64,000 nucleotides of DNA from DAMCZI01 sp032095175 (GTDB lineage: Bacteria > Bacillota > Clostridia > Clostridiales > Caloramatoraceae), in NCBI GenBank assembly GCA_032095175.1, contig DAMCZI010000015.1, positions 47,083 to 111,082 on the forward strand, given 5' to 3'. Positions 19,370 through 28,165 of the stretch are shown here, one piece after another. Every line of letters starts with the position of its first letter. The first letter of the stretch is position 1. The position numbers and the translations under genes are program-made. The notes under the pieces were generated by a model that was not told the DNA's origin, made no database searches, and saw only the letters and a program-made list of their open reading frames with translations.

Positions 19370-20425
19370 TTAATTCAGATATCTTCCAATTATGTCCTTA
19401 TCCACCGAGTATGTAATTGCATCATCACGGGATATTTCCCCTTTTTTATAAAGCTCCACAAGATTCATATCCATTGTTGTCATTCCATATTTTCCGCCAG
19501 TTTGAATTGCAGAATCTATTTGATGGGTCTTTCCTTCCCTTATGAGATTTCTTATAGATGGTGTTGCTACCATTATTTCAGTTGCTGCAACCCTTCCTTT
19601 GCCATCTACTCTTGGTAAAAGCTGCTGTGATATTATTCCCTCCATTACTGCTGAAAGTTGAACCTTTATCTGCTGCTGCTGATGTGGTGGAAATACATCC
19701 ACTATTCTATCTATTGTCTTAGATGATCCAATTGTATGCAGTGTTGAAAATACTAGATGTCCAGTTTCTGCTGCAGTTATTGCAATGGATATGGTCTCTA
19801 AATCTCTCATTTCACCAACAAGTATAACATCTGGGTCTTCACGTAGAACCGCCATCAAAGCATTTACATAGCTTTTAGAGTCATGACCTATTTCCCTCTG
19901 GTTAACTATGCTTTTTTTATGCTTATGCAGATACTCAATTGGGTTTTCAAGAGTTATTATATGGCTCTCCCTTGTACTATTTATCTCATTAATCATTGCA
20001 GCAAGTGTTGTTGATTTACCACTTCCTGTAGGTCCTGTAACAAGTACAAGTCCCCTTGTTTTTTGACACATATCCTTCAAAACGCTAGGCATTCCAAGCT
20101 TTTCAAGGGTCGGTATCTGAGGTACAATAGTTCTTAGTGCTATTGCATCGCTTCCCCTCTGCTTGTACACATTCACTCTAAACCTTCCAATGCCCTGTAT
20201 AGCATATGAAAGATCCAACTCACCCTTTTCATTATATTTATTATACTGTTCTTCACTTAATACTTCCCTTACATATGTATTTGTATTCTCAGGAGTAAGC
20301 TTGTCATTCCCATATGGTGTAAGTCTTCCATTTATTCTCATTATAGGAGGTACTCCAACTGTAATATGTATATCAGAAGCGTCCATTTTAACTGCCTTTT
20401 TAAGTAATTCCGAAAATGCTATCAT
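19370..20425 (-). CDS. pilT: Type IV pilus retraction ATPase PilT (copy 2)
   Basis: This 351-residue protein is clearly paralogous to the PilT at 15004-16062. It has the same Walker A (GPTGSGKST), Asp box, Walker B (DPDVILVGEMRD), HQQQQ stretch and SIRNLIREGK motif. The ATG at 20425 follows AGGGGG by 5 bases; an earlier in-frame start lacks a site. It is monocistronic in appearance, with a terminator on each side, and lies just downstream of sigK, outside the main pilus operon. It may be expressed at a different time or act as a PilU-like helper motor, but it keeps all catalytic motifs. Confidence 0.93.
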   Translation of the reverse strand: MIAFSELLKKAVKMDASDIHITVGVPPIMRINGRLTPYGNDKLTPENTNTYVREVLSEEQYNKYNEKGELDLSYAIQGIGRFRVNVYKQRGSDAIALRTIVPQIPTLEKLGMPSVLKDMCQKTRGLVLVTGPTGSGKSTTLAAMINEINSTRESHIITLENPIEYLHKHKKSIVNQREIGHDSKSYVNALMAVLREDPDVILVGEMRDLETISIAITAAETGHLVFSTLHTIGSSKTIDRIVDVFPPHQQQQIKVQLSAVMEGIISQQLLPRVDGKGRVAATEIMVATPSIRNLIREGKTHQIDSAIQTGGKYGMTTMDMNLVELYKKGEISRDDAITYSVDKDIIGRYLN

Positions 20426-20528
20426 TATTATCCCCCTTTTAAGCAAGTCTACTGAAAACTATTCTTTATATTTTTATCGTACTTATGAAAACTTTCTAAA
20501 CTATCTTATATTAAAAAAATAAGTTAAA

Positions 20529-20561
20529 AGGGCTTATATGGATATTACCATACACAGCCCT
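20529..20561 (-). terminator. Terminator after sigK
   Basis: The minus-strand hairpin AGGGCTGTGTATGG / CCATATAAGCCCT (one mismatch, one G-T pair) is followed by TTTTAACTTATTTTTTT. Confidence 0.8.
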
Positions 20562-20568
20562 CTATTTT

Positions 20569-21255
20569 CTAACCATTCATTTCCTTAGCCAACTTTCTAA
20601 GTGCCTTTTTTTCTATTCTTGAAACATAGGAACGTGATATTCCGAGAACCTTCGCTATTTCTCGCTGTGTTTGCGGTTCACCTGTAAGACCATACCTCAA
20701 CTGGATAATAAGCTTTTCCTTTCCCTCAAGAACCCTATCTATCAAATTGTACAGTCTGGTTACAGATATTTTGCTCTCTACCTCATCCAGTATACCATCG
20801 CTTTCAGTACCTAGTACATCAATCAGACAAATTTCATTGCCTTCTTTGTCAACTCCTATGGGCTCCTGGAGATATACCTCAAGCTTTGTTTTTTTACTGG
20901 ATCTAACATACATCAATATTTCATTTTCAATGCACTTTGCTGCATAGGTTGCCAGCCTGTTCCCCTTGTTATAATCAAAACTCTCAATGGCCTTGATTAA
21001 ACCAACGGTGCCAATTGATATTAAATCATCGGCATCCTTTGTCTGGGGGTTGAACTTCTTTATTATGTGGGCTACCAACCTCAGATTCCTGGTGATGAGT
21101 TCATTTTTAGCCTTTTCATCGCCGGACTTGAACCTGGCAAAAAGTGCCCTTTCTTCATCCTCGGTTAGTGGATGGGGAAAGGAATTTCCATTAGTAATAT
21201 AACCAACTACGAAAAAGATAGTGTCTACAAAATTAAAAATCAAATCCAGCAGCAT
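20569..21255 (-). CDS. sigK: Sporulation sigma factor SigK (with pro-sequence)
   Basis: This 228-residue sigma-70 family factor directs late mother-cell gene expression in sporulation. The N-terminus MLLDLIFNFVDTIFFVVGYI is the hydrophobic pro-sequence, followed by the SFPHPLTEDEE junction where SigK precursors are processed. Region 2 (NLRLVAHIIKKF...DLISIGTVGLIKAIESFD) and region 4 helix-turn-helix (TQREIAKVLGISRSYVSRIEKKA) are complete. The gene is not split by a skin element. The ATG at 21255 follows AGGGGGG by 6 bases. A SigK-like promoter motif lies upstream. Confidence 0.95.
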   Translation of the reverse strand: MLLDLIFNFVDTIFFVVGYITNGNSFPHPLTEDEERALFARFKSGDEKAKNELITRNLRLVAHIIKKFNPQTKDADDLISIGTVGLIKAIESFDYNKGNRLATYAAKCIENEILMYVRSSKKTKLEVYLQEPIGVDKEGNEICLIDVLGTESDGILDEVESKISVTRLYNLIDRVLEGKEKLIIQLRYGLTGEPQTQREIAKVLGISRSYVSRIEKKALRKLAKEMNG

Positions 21256-21287
21256 ATAGCTCCCCCCTAAAAACAAGGTCATATGTA

Positions 21288-21315
21288 TAGTATATGCTCC
21301 TCCTTGGGGGTTGGT
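21288..21315 (-). promoter_or_regulatory. Possible SigK-type promoter ahead of sigK
   Basis: On the minus strand the sequence reads AC, 17 bases, then CATATACTA, matching the known SigK pattern AC-N17-CATANNNTA. It lies about 30 bases before the sigK start, which would allow autoregulation. The pattern is short, so chance cannot be excluded. Confidence 0.3.
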
Positions 21316-21401
21316 GCGTGTCTATATTTTTTTATATATTTATAATTTTTATCCTGTACCTATAGCTATATTTTACCATGTTTTCTATGATTTTCAAACA
21401 T

Positions 21402-22040
21402 TTATTCTCTTCCATTTTTCTTTTCTGCCGCTATTTCTCTTACTCTTGCAATAACTATATCTATGGCTACCTTGTTATATCCACCCTCGGGGATTATTAT
21501 ATCAGCATACCTTTTGTTTGGTTCAACAAATTGAAGATGCATTGGTCTTACCACATTTACATACTGGTTTATAACCGAGTCTATTGTTCTTCCTCTTTCC
21601 TCTATATCCCTTTGTATTCTTCTTATTATTCTTAAGTCTGCATCTGTATCTACAAATATCTTTATATCAAGCATATCCCTTAATTCCGACTCAGCAAGTA
21701 TCATTATGCCCTCAAGTATAATTATATCCTTAGACTCAACCCTTATTGTTTCCTTTTTCCTGTTATGCTTTTCAAAATCATATATTGGCTTTTCAATTGC
21801 CTTTCCTTCAGTTAGATCTGAAAGATGCTGCATCAAAAGCTTTGTATCAAATGCATTTGGATGATCATAGTTAGTTTTAACCCTCTCTTCAAAGGTTAAA
21901 TGGCTTTGATCATTGTAGTATGAATCCTGTTCAATTATAGCAATGCTTTCATCAGGAATACATTTGTAAATTTCACTAGCTACAGTACTTTTCCCAGAAC
22001 CAGTTCCCCCGGCAATTCCAATCAAAATAGGCCTGCTCAT
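21402..22040 (-). CDS. udk: Uridine kinase
   Basis: This 212-residue P-loop kinase phosphorylates uridine and cytidine in pyrimidine salvage. It starts MSRPILIGIAGGTGSGKST, with Walker A at residues 9-17. It has the family motifs EQDSYY, YDHPNAFD, IYDFEKHNR and the FVDTDADLRIIRR lid region. The ATG at 22040 follows AAGGGGAATAAG. The start lies 1 bp after the stop of the U32 gene, so the two are coupled. The same neighbourhood (trmR, U32 genes, udk) is known in Bacillus subtilis. Confidence 0.95.
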   Translation of the reverse strand: MSRPILIGIAGGTGSGKSTVASEIYKCIPDESIAIIEQDSYYNDQSHLTFEERVKTNYDHPNAFDTKLLMQHLSDLTEGKAIEKPIYDFEKHNRKKETIRVESKDIIILEGIMILAESELRDMLDIKIFVDTDADLRIIRRIQRDIEERGRTIDSVINQYVNVVRPMHLQFVEPNKRYADIIIPEGGYNKVAIDIVIARVREIAAEKKNGRE

Positions 22041-22041
22041 C

Positions 22042-23265
22042 TTATTCCCCTTTCTCCTTAACAAGCATATCAAACGGCTTAAGTATTTTTTGTGTTTTTA
22101 TTTTATATATCATCTGTGGATGTGGAGTTGCGTCTATCTCCTCACCCTCTTCATTCCACATTTTATCAAGGGTTATTAAGAAATTTTCTTCATTAGGTGT
22201 TAGGATTTCAACCTCTTCACCCTTAAGTATCTTGTTTCTCTGTTCTATTGTTGCAGTTCCTGTTTCCTTGTCGTAATCGATTACAAGTCCAACTATATCA
22301 TGGGTTCTTATATACTGGGATGTTTCATATACCTGTCCCTTAGGTTTTCCATAATAGAATCCAGTTGAAAACTCTCTGTGGCTAGCCTTTGAAAGCTCCT
22401 GCATCCATTTAGGATTAAAGCTGTAGTTTTCACCATCTTTTAAATAGCTGTCTATGGCATCTCTGTAAGCTTTGATAACAGATGCAACATAGTAGGAGCT
22501 CTTCATCCTTCCCTCTATCTTAAAGCTCTTTATGCCGCTTTCAATAAGCTCTGGAATGTGTTCTATCATACAGAGGTCATTTGAATTCATTATATATGTT
22601 CCTCTGTTGTCCTCAAAAACCTCAAAGTATTCTCCTGGTCTTTTTTCCTCCATAAGATAATACTTATATCTGCATGGATGTGCACAAGCACCTCTGTTTG
22701 CATCTCTGCCTGTCATATAGTTTGAAAGAAGACATCTTCCTGAATAGGACATGCACATCGCTCCATGAACAAATGCCTCAAGCTCCATTTCCTCTGGGAT
22801 CCTATTTCTTATTTCCTTTATCTCCTTTAAGGAAAGCTCCCTTGCAAGAACAACCCTCTTTACCCCAAGCTTGTGATAAAATTCAACTGTTTTATAGTTT
22901 GTGTTGTTTGCCTGGGTGCTTATATGAACTTCAAGATTAGGAGCGACCTCCTTTACGATTGAAAGCACTCCAAGGTCTGATACAATAACTGCATCTACTC
23001 CAATTTCATCAAGTTCCTTAATGTATTTTCCCATTCCATCAATATCAGCATTATGTGCAAATATGTTTACAGTAACATATACCTTTTTTCCTCTTTCATG
23101 GGCAAACTTAAGTCCTTCTATCATCTTTTCCTTGTCGAAATTGTCAGCCATTGCCCTTAGGCCATACACTTCTCCTCCGATATATACAGCATCTGCTCCA
23201 TATATAATAGCTGTTTTTAGCTTTTCAAGATTACCCGCAGGTGCAAGCAATTCTATATTATTCAT
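22042..23265 (-). CDS. trhP: U32 family protein, likely tRNA U34 hydroxylation (TrhP-like)
   Basis: This 407-residue protein carries the U32 signature EAFVHGAMCMSYSGRCLLS with further cysteines (GACAHPCRYKYYL), which in studied family members hold an iron-sulfur cluster. It is annotated traditionally as a peptidase. Members beside trmR make 5-hydroxyuridine at tRNA position 34 using prephenate. It overlaps the trmR stop by 8 bases (ATGAATAA), so translation is coupled. The ATG at 23265 follows AGGAGG by 6 bases. Only one TrhP gene is present here, against two in B. subtilis. Confidence 0.88.
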   Translation of the reverse strand: MNNIELLAPAGNLEKLKTAIIYGADAVYIGGEVYGLRAMADNFDKEKMIEGLKFAHERGKKVYVTVNIFAHNADIDGMGKYIKELDEIGVDAVIVSDLGVLSIVKEVAPNLEVHISTQANNTNYKTVEFYHKLGVKRVVLARELSLKEIKEIRNRIPEEMELEAFVHGAMCMSYSGRCLLSNYMTGRDANRGACAHPCRYKYYLMEEKRPGEYFEVFEDNRGTYIMNSNDLCMIEHIPELIESGIKSFKIEGRMKSSYYVASVIKAYRDAIDSYLKDGENYSFNPKWMQELSKASHREFSTGFYYGKPKGQVYETSQYIRTHDIVGLVIDYDKETGTATIEQRNKILKGEEVEILTPNEENFLITLDKMWNEEGEEIDATPHPQMIYKIKTQKILKPFDMLVKEKGE

Positions 23266-23920
23266 ACTCAACCTCCTCAACCTTAGTACTGAAAGCCACA
23301 CCATCTCCAATAGGAAGTACCACTGTTTCAAGTCCTGGCATGTTTGATATGTGTGTAAGGTATTTTCTCATTCTCTTTACTATGGTTATCTTTCTTCTTA
23401 TCAGAAGTTCATTTGTTGCAACCATACCCCTGAATAAAACATTATCTGAAACAAGAAGTCCGCCCTTTTTAAGCATCCTAAAGCACATTGGCAGGAAATG
23501 ATCATAGTGACCCTTAGCAGCATCTAAGAACACTAAATCAAACTCTCCATTCATTCCCCCTAAGACTTCAAGTGCGTCTCCCTTGATTATTTTTATATTC
23601 TTTTCAAGCCCCATCTTTTTAATGTTTTCCTGAGCTGTGGAAAACATCTCATCATCTCTTTCAATTGTTACAATCTCACAGCCTTCACCTGCTGCTTCTG
23701 CCATAACAGATGCTGAATATCCTATTGCAGTTCCTACCTCAAGTATCTTTTTTACACTGTGAGATTTTATAAGTACTCTTATAAACTGTGCAACCTCAGG
23801 ATGGATTATTGGAACATCCTTCTCTGCTGCATAATCCTCCATTGCTTTTATAACGCCCTTTCTTTCAGGTAAAAGGCCTCTTACGTATTCTTCTATATAG
23901 TCATGGGATATATTACTCAT
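23258..23920 (-). CDS. trmR: tRNA 5-hydroxyuridine methyltransferase (class I O-methyltransferase)
   Basis: This 220-residue SAM-dependent methyltransferase has motif I EVGTAIGYSA, the acidic motif VTIERDDEM, and the metal-binding DAAKGHYDHF typical of the cation-dependent O-methyltransferase family. In Bacillus the gene in this position converts 5-hydroxyuridine to 5-methoxyuridine in tRNA, using the product of the TrhP reaction. The overlap with the U32 gene supports the same pathway. The ATG at 23920 follows GGAGAGGT. Confidence 0.85.
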   Translation of the reverse strand: MSNISHDYIEEYVRGLLPERKGVIKAMEDYAAEKDVPIIHPEVAQFIRVLIKSHSVKKILEVGTAIGYSASVMAEAAGEGCEIVTIERDDEMFSTAQENIKKMGLEKNIKIIKGDALEVLGGMNGEFDLVFLDAAKGHYDHFLPMCFRMLKKGGLLVSDNVLFRGMVATNELLIRRKITIVKRMRKYLTHISNMPGLETVVLPIGDGVAFSTKVEEVEYE

Positions 23921-24013
23921 AGCTACCTCTCCATACAAATTAATACATGGAGGCTTTTATCCATGTATTAATTGTTTATAATATTTATATATTTCCAAAG
24001 CATCATATTTCTA

Positions 24014-24133
24014 TTATATAAATCACAATAAAGCTTTTGAATAATGTATATTGCGATTTATGAATCAAGGAATATGACTTCACATAAATGTTTAGGGTCC
24101 AGCAATATAGAATCATTTATGCGAAACATATAG
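24014..24133 (-). repeat. R1 element, copy c
   Basis: The R1 repeat in reverse orientation. Hairpin 1 (24079-24127) contains the loop motif and hairpin 2 pairs ATAAATCACAATA with TATTGCGATTTAT. Its hairpin 1 end lies 4 bp after the mltG stop codon, where no other terminator is seen. Confidence 0.8.
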
Positions 24134-24137
24134 CAGC

Positions 24138-25187
24138 TTATTTCAACTGCGACTTATATTTTTCAAATTCTTCACCAGTTCTTGCAAAATTGTGGCTTCC
24201 ATCGCCATTGTAAGCCTTTAATACAAAGAACAGATAATCAACATCAGCAGGTTTTACTGCTGCCTTAATAGAATCTACACCAGGATTGCATATTGGTCCT
24301 ACTGGAAGGCCCTTATGCTTGTAGGTGTTATATGGTGAGTTCACCTCAAGATCCTTATAATAAAGTTTTTCCTTTGTAACTCCAAGTGCATATTGTATTG
24401 TAGCACAGGACTGAAGCTCCATATTCTTTTTTAATCTGTTGTAGAATACAGCAGCTATCAGTGGTCTTTCACTGTTAACCTTTGCTTCTCTTTCAACAAT
24501 TGAAGCCATAGTTATTATATCATCAAGCTTCATATCCTCTGATTTTATATTTCCCTGAATAGAGGTTTTATATATACCCTCAAATCTATCAAGCATCTTT
24601 TTTATTATATCATGCTCGGATATTCCCTTTTTTAAATCATATGTGTCAGGGAAAAGATACCCTTCAAGCCTTGAAGGTCTGTCATTTGGTATATCCTTTA
24701 AAAATTCCTTTTCAAAGTTTCCATTCTGAGCCTCATCTATAAATGTCTTCTCATCCTTTATCAAACCATTCTCTTTTAGCTTTTTAGCAATTTGTTTAAC
24801 TGAGTACCCTTCAGGAAAAGTTATATTTACCACATCAAAATCTGGAGCACCCTTTGAAAGCTTTGTAAATATCTCCATCGGTGTCATTGCTGTATTAAGC
24901 TTATATATTCCAGGCTTTAAGGCTTTGTCCATATTAAGCTTTTTTACATACATTTTTGCAAACATCCTGCTCTTAACAAGGCCCTTTTTATAAAGTCCAT
25001 CTATTATGGTACTGCTATTTGCACCTCTTCTTACCTGAAATTCAACATCCTTTGGATTTTTCGAGACAGGAGTATTTAGAAAATTTTTATATGAATAGTA
25101 TGGAATCACAGCTAACAATAATAAAACAACAAATATTGAGATTGCAATAATTCTAACTTTTCCCTTATTTTCCTTCATATTACCCAT
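24138..25187 (-). CDS. mltG: Endolytic murein transglycosylase MltG
   Basis: This 349-residue YceG-family protein has one N-terminal transmembrane helix (about residues 10-30), a LysM-like region (FPEGYSVKQIAKKL) and the catalytic domain with MASIVEREA (catalytic Glu) and FYNRLKKNMELQSCATIQYALG. It cuts nascent peptidoglycan strands at the outer membrane face and sets glycan length. The gene order mltG-trmR-U32-udk is also found in Bacillus. The start follows GGTGAGC. Confidence 0.93.
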   Translation of the reverse strand: MGNMKENKGKVRIIAISIFVVLLLLAVIPYYSYKNFLNTPVSKNPKDVEFQVRRGANSSTIIDGLYKKGLVKSRMFAKMYVKKLNMDKALKPGIYKLNTAMTPMEIFTKLSKGAPDFDVVNITFPEGYSVKQIAKKLKENGLIKDEKTFIDEAQNGNFEKEFLKDIPNDRPSRLEGYLFPDTYDLKKGISEHDIIKKMLDRFEGIYKTSIQGNIKSEDMKLDDIITMASIVEREAKVNSERPLIAAVFYNRLKKNMELQSCATIQYALGVTKEKLYYKDLEVNSPYNTYKHKGLPVGPICNPGVDSIKAAVKPADVDYLFFVLKAYNGDGSHNFARTGEEFEKYKSQLK

Positions 25188-25229
25188 ATGCTCACCACTT
25201 TACTTCTTTTTGTATTATAAATAAATCGT

Positions 25230-25316
25230 AAAATTCTTTACATTTTGTTTTTTAAACAGCCCTGCTAAATTGGTTCGACTCTAGGATGTTTAAAAGACAG
25301 AATGTAATAGAATTTT
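25230..25316. repeat. R2 fold-back element, copy 1
   Basis: Arms of about 29 bases (AAAATTCTTTACATTTTG... with ...CAGAATGTAATAGAATTTT) enclose the loop GCCCTGCTAAATTGGTTC followed by GACTCTAGGA. A second copy with longer arms lies at 44111-44226. It is placed in the gap upstream of mltG. Confidence 0.7.
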
Positions 25317-25373
25317 TGTTTTGTATATAGCTTTCAACAATAATTATATATTTTTAAGTGTTTTTGTGCAATA

Positions 25374-25396
25374 GAGGAGAGTATAACACTCTCCTC
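25374..25396 (-). terminator. Hairpin after typA
   Basis: A 9-bp perfect stem (GAGGAGAGT with ACTCTCCTC) starts 10 bp after the typA stop codon. No T-run follows, so termination there may be weak. Confidence 0.5.
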
Positions 25397-25406
25397 CCAG
25401 CTTATA

Positions 25407-27248
25407 TTATATAGTTTCCTTTAGTTTTGCATAGCTCTGCTTTTTTCTTATAGAAGAATCTAATACCTTTTTCCTCATTCTTATATTCTTTGGAGTAATC
25501 TCAACAAGCTCATCGCTTGCAATAAATTCAAGGCATCTTTCAAGGGTCATTTCAGGTGGAGGAGTAAGTCTTAATGCTTCCTCTGTTCCTGATGCTCTAA
25601 GGTTTGTAACATGCTTCTTTTTACATACATTTACATCTATATCCTCAGCCCTTGAGCACTCTCCTACTATCATTCCCTGATATACTTCGGTTCCTGGATT
25701 TATAAATATTGTTCCTCTATCCTGGGAGTTGTATAGTCCATAGGTAACTGCATCTCCTGATTCAAAGGCAACAAGCACTCCTCTGTTTCTTTCTGCAACT
25801 TCTCCCTTAAATGGTTCATATCCAGAGAATACATGATTCATTATTCCATTTCCCTTTGTATCAGTCATGAACTCATTTCTATATCCTATAAGTGATCTTG
25901 CAGGTATATTAAATTCAAGTCTCATATATCCATTTACTGCAGAAGACATATTAACCATCTCTGCTTTTCTTGAACCTAGCTTTTCCATAACAACTCCCAT
26001 ATAATCTTCTGGGACATCTATTGTTAGGAACTCTATTGGTTCATGCTTCTTTCCGTCTATTTCCTTGAATATAACCCTTGGCTTTGATACCTGGAATTCA
26101 TATCCTTCTCTTCTCATTGTTTCTATTAGTATTCCAAGGTGAAGTTCTCCTCTACCAGAAACCTCAAAGGCATCTGTTGCATCGGTTTCCTTTACCCTTA
26201 AGCTTACGTTTGTTTCAAGCTCCTTTAAAAGCCTATCCCTTAAATGTCTTGATGTTACGTAATCTCCTTCCCTTCCTGCAAAGGGGCTGTTGTTAACACA
26301 AAATGTCATTGATATTGTAGGTTCATCTATTGCTACAAAAGGTAGTGGTTCTGGATTCTGTGAATCTGCAATAGTTTCACCAATGTTAATATCTGATATT
26401 CCGGAAACAGCAACTATATCTCCAAGCATTGCTTCTTCAATTTCTTCCTTCTTTAATCCATTGAATTTATAAAGGGTTGCAATCTTGGCGTTTCTTTTTT
26501 GTCCATCCATCTGACATACTGCAATCTGCTGATTCTTTCTAATCCTTCCTCTTTCAATCTTTCCTACCGCTATTCTTCCAACATATTCATTGGAATCTAT
26601 GGTTGTAACAAGCATCTGAAGAGGTTCATCTACATATCCTTCAGGACATGGAACATACTTAACTATTGTATCGAATAAAGGCTTTAAATCAGCTGCTTCA
26701 TCCTCAACCTCATATTTTGCAATTCCATCTCTTGCAGAACAGTATATAATTGGGAAGTCAAGCTGTTCGTCATCAGCTCCAAGCTCTATGAAAAGCTCAA
26801 ATACTTCATCAATTACTTCATTACTTCTTGCATCAGCCTTATCTATCTTGTTTATAACAACAATTGGCTTAAGCTTCAATTCAAGTGCTTTCTTTAGAAC
26901 AAACCTTGTCTGAGGCATAGGTCCTTCAAATGAATCAACAAGTAAAAGAACACCGTCAACCATTCTTAGAACACGTTCAACTTCTCCTCCAAAATCAGCA
27001 TGTCCAGGGGTGTCAATGATATTTATCTTCATCCCATTATAATTTACTGCAGTATTTTTTGAGAGTATTGTAATTCCTCTTTCTCTTTCTATATCATTTG
27101 AGTCCATTACTCTCTCTTCTACTTTTTCATTGCTTCTAAAAATTCCGCTCTGCCTTAACATTCCATCAACAAGTGTAGTCTTACCGTGGTCGACATGGGC
27201 GATTATTGCAATGTTTCGTATATCGTCTCTAATAAATTTATCCATCAT
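25407..27248 (-). CDS. typA: Ribosome-associated GTPase TypA/BipA
   Basis: This 613-residue translational GTPase has G1 AHVDHGKTT, RERGITI (switch), G3 DTPGHADF, and G4 NKID, followed by the EF-G-like domains and the BipA-specific C-terminal domain (TPPPEMTLERCLEFIASDELVEITP). It binds ribosomes and supports assembly and stress adaptation. The length matches the family. Two ATGs in a row can serve as start, after GGAGG. Confidence 0.96.
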   Translation of the reverse strand: MMDKFIRDDIRNIAIIAHVDHGKTTLVDGMLRQSGIFRSNEKVEERVMDSNDIERERGITILSKNTAVNYNGMKINIIDTPGHADFGGEVERVLRMVDGVLLLVDSFEGPMPQTRFVLKKALELKLKPIVVINKIDKADARSNEVIDEVFELFIELGADDEQLDFPIIYCSARDGIAKYEVEDEAADLKPLFDTIVKYVPCPEGYVDEPLQMLVTTIDSNEYVGRIAVGKIERGRIRKNQQIAVCQMDGQKRNAKIATLYKFNGLKKEEIEEAMLGDIVAVSGISDINIGETIADSQNPEPLPFVAIDEPTISMTFCVNNSPFAGREGDYVTSRHLRDRLLKELETNVSLRVKETDATDAFEVSGRGELHLGILIETMRREGYEFQVSKPRVIFKEIDGKKHEPIEFLTIDVPEDYMGVVMEKLGSRKAEMVNMSSAVNGYMRLEFNIPARSLIGYRNEFMTDTKGNGIMNHVFSGYEPFKGEVAERNRGVLVAFESGDAVTYGLYNSQDRGTIFINPGTEVYQGMIVGECSRAEDIDVNVCKKKHVTNLRASGTEEALRLTPPPEMTLERCLEFIASDELVEITPKNIRMRKKVLDSSIRKKQSYAKLKETI

Positions 27249-27264
27249 TCATTCCTCCAATAAT

Positions 27265-27290
27265 AATAGGGTATCTTAAGATACCCTATT
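27265..27290 (-). terminator. Palindrome between queT and typA
   Basis: A 26-base perfect inverted repeat (AATAGGGTATCTT with AAGATACCCTATT) lies 40 bp after the queT stop and 8 bp before the typA ribosome-binding site. It could end queT transcription or act as an operator or attenuator for typA. The T-run is weak. Confidence 0.5.
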
Positions 27291-27330
27291 TAACACAACA
27301 TTTCTATTGTATTCAATTTATCATAAAATG

Positions 27331-27801
27331 TCAATGTATGTCCCTTCCTGTAAATCGTCCATAAACAGATGCTAACATAACTCCAATTACACCTGCTGAT
27401 ATAAATTCCCCAAAACCAATTGTATAAACTGTTGGCATATATGGAAGTTTTGAAAGGATGCTAATCCATATTGCTACAATAAATGCATTTAAAAGTATTG
27501 GTGGTAGTGTTGCAAGATATTTATTTGGCATTTTAGAAGTTAAATAAGCTGCTAAAAGAGTTGTCAAACTTCCAAAAATAATATCTATTAAGCCAAATCC
27601 TCCAAAGATGTTTGCTAAAAAACATCCTATAAAAAGCCCCGGAATTGCTTCTGGCATAAAGAATGGAAGTATAGTCATAGCCTCCGAAATTCTAAACTGT
27701 ACAGGACCAAAGGATGTTTCTCCCATAACAAGTGTTAAAATAATATATATTGCGGCTATAACGCCTGCTTTTACCATAAACCTAGTATCTCTTTTGAACA
27801 T
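27331..27801 (-). CDS. queT: QueT-family queuosine precursor transporter
   Basis: This 156-residue membrane protein has about 5-6 helices. The motif GPVQFRISEAMTILPFFMPEAIPGLFIGCFLAN is characteristic of QueT, the substrate-binding (S) unit of an ECF transporter for queuosine precursors. The shared ECF energising subunits are not in this window. The ATG at 27801 follows GGAGGAGAT. It lies 16 bp after a ylbF-type gene, with which it seems co-transcribed. I saw no preQ1 riboswitch in front of the pair. Confidence 0.88.
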   Translation of the reverse strand: MFKRDTRFMVKAGVIAAIYIILTLVMGETSFGPVQFRISEAMTILPFFMPEAIPGLFIGCFLANIFGGFGLIDIIFGSLTTLLAAYLTSKMPNKYLATLPPILLNAFIVAIWISILSKLPYMPTVYTIGFGEFISAGVIGVMLASVYGRFTGRDIH

Positions 27802-27817
27802 TAAATCTCCTCCATTG

Positions 27818-28165
27818 TTATTTTTGTCCATTCATTGGATTTAGTCCTACTGCCTCTCCAATTATTTTCATTATATCATCATATAGCTTTGAGAACTTAA
27901 ACTCTGCTTCAAGAAAAGCCCTTGCATCAGGATTCATGCTTACTACGCTCCCTAGATTGTTTAAGGAACCCATTTGTTCCTGGGATATCTGCATGCCCTG
28001 CATCTGCATTGTATAAAGCTCTATCTGCTTTTGTCTTAAATCATCAATCATCTTTTTTGCTGCTGGGTTCTGCTCAAGTTTTTTAGCTGCTTCCCTATAT
28101 TCGATAACTTCAGGGGTTACCTTTAGCTCCCTTGCTAGTTCATTAGCTCTGTCATATACATTCAT
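27818..28165 (-). CDS. YlbF/YmcA (Com_YlbF) family protein
   Basis: This 115-residue all-helical protein starts MNVYDRANELARELKVTPEVIEYREA, the pattern of the YlbF/YmcA family. In Bacillus these proteins form a complex with RNase Y that affects mRNA processing, competence and sporulation. The C-terminus (SKLYDDIMKIIGEAVGL) also fits. It is followed closely by queT. Confidence 0.85.
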   Translation of the reverse strand: MNVYDRANELARELKVTPEVIEYREAAKKLEQNPAAKKMIDDLRQKQIELYTMQMQGMQISQEQMGSLNNLGSVVSMNPDARAFLEAEFKFSKLYDDIMKIIGEAVGLNPMNGQK

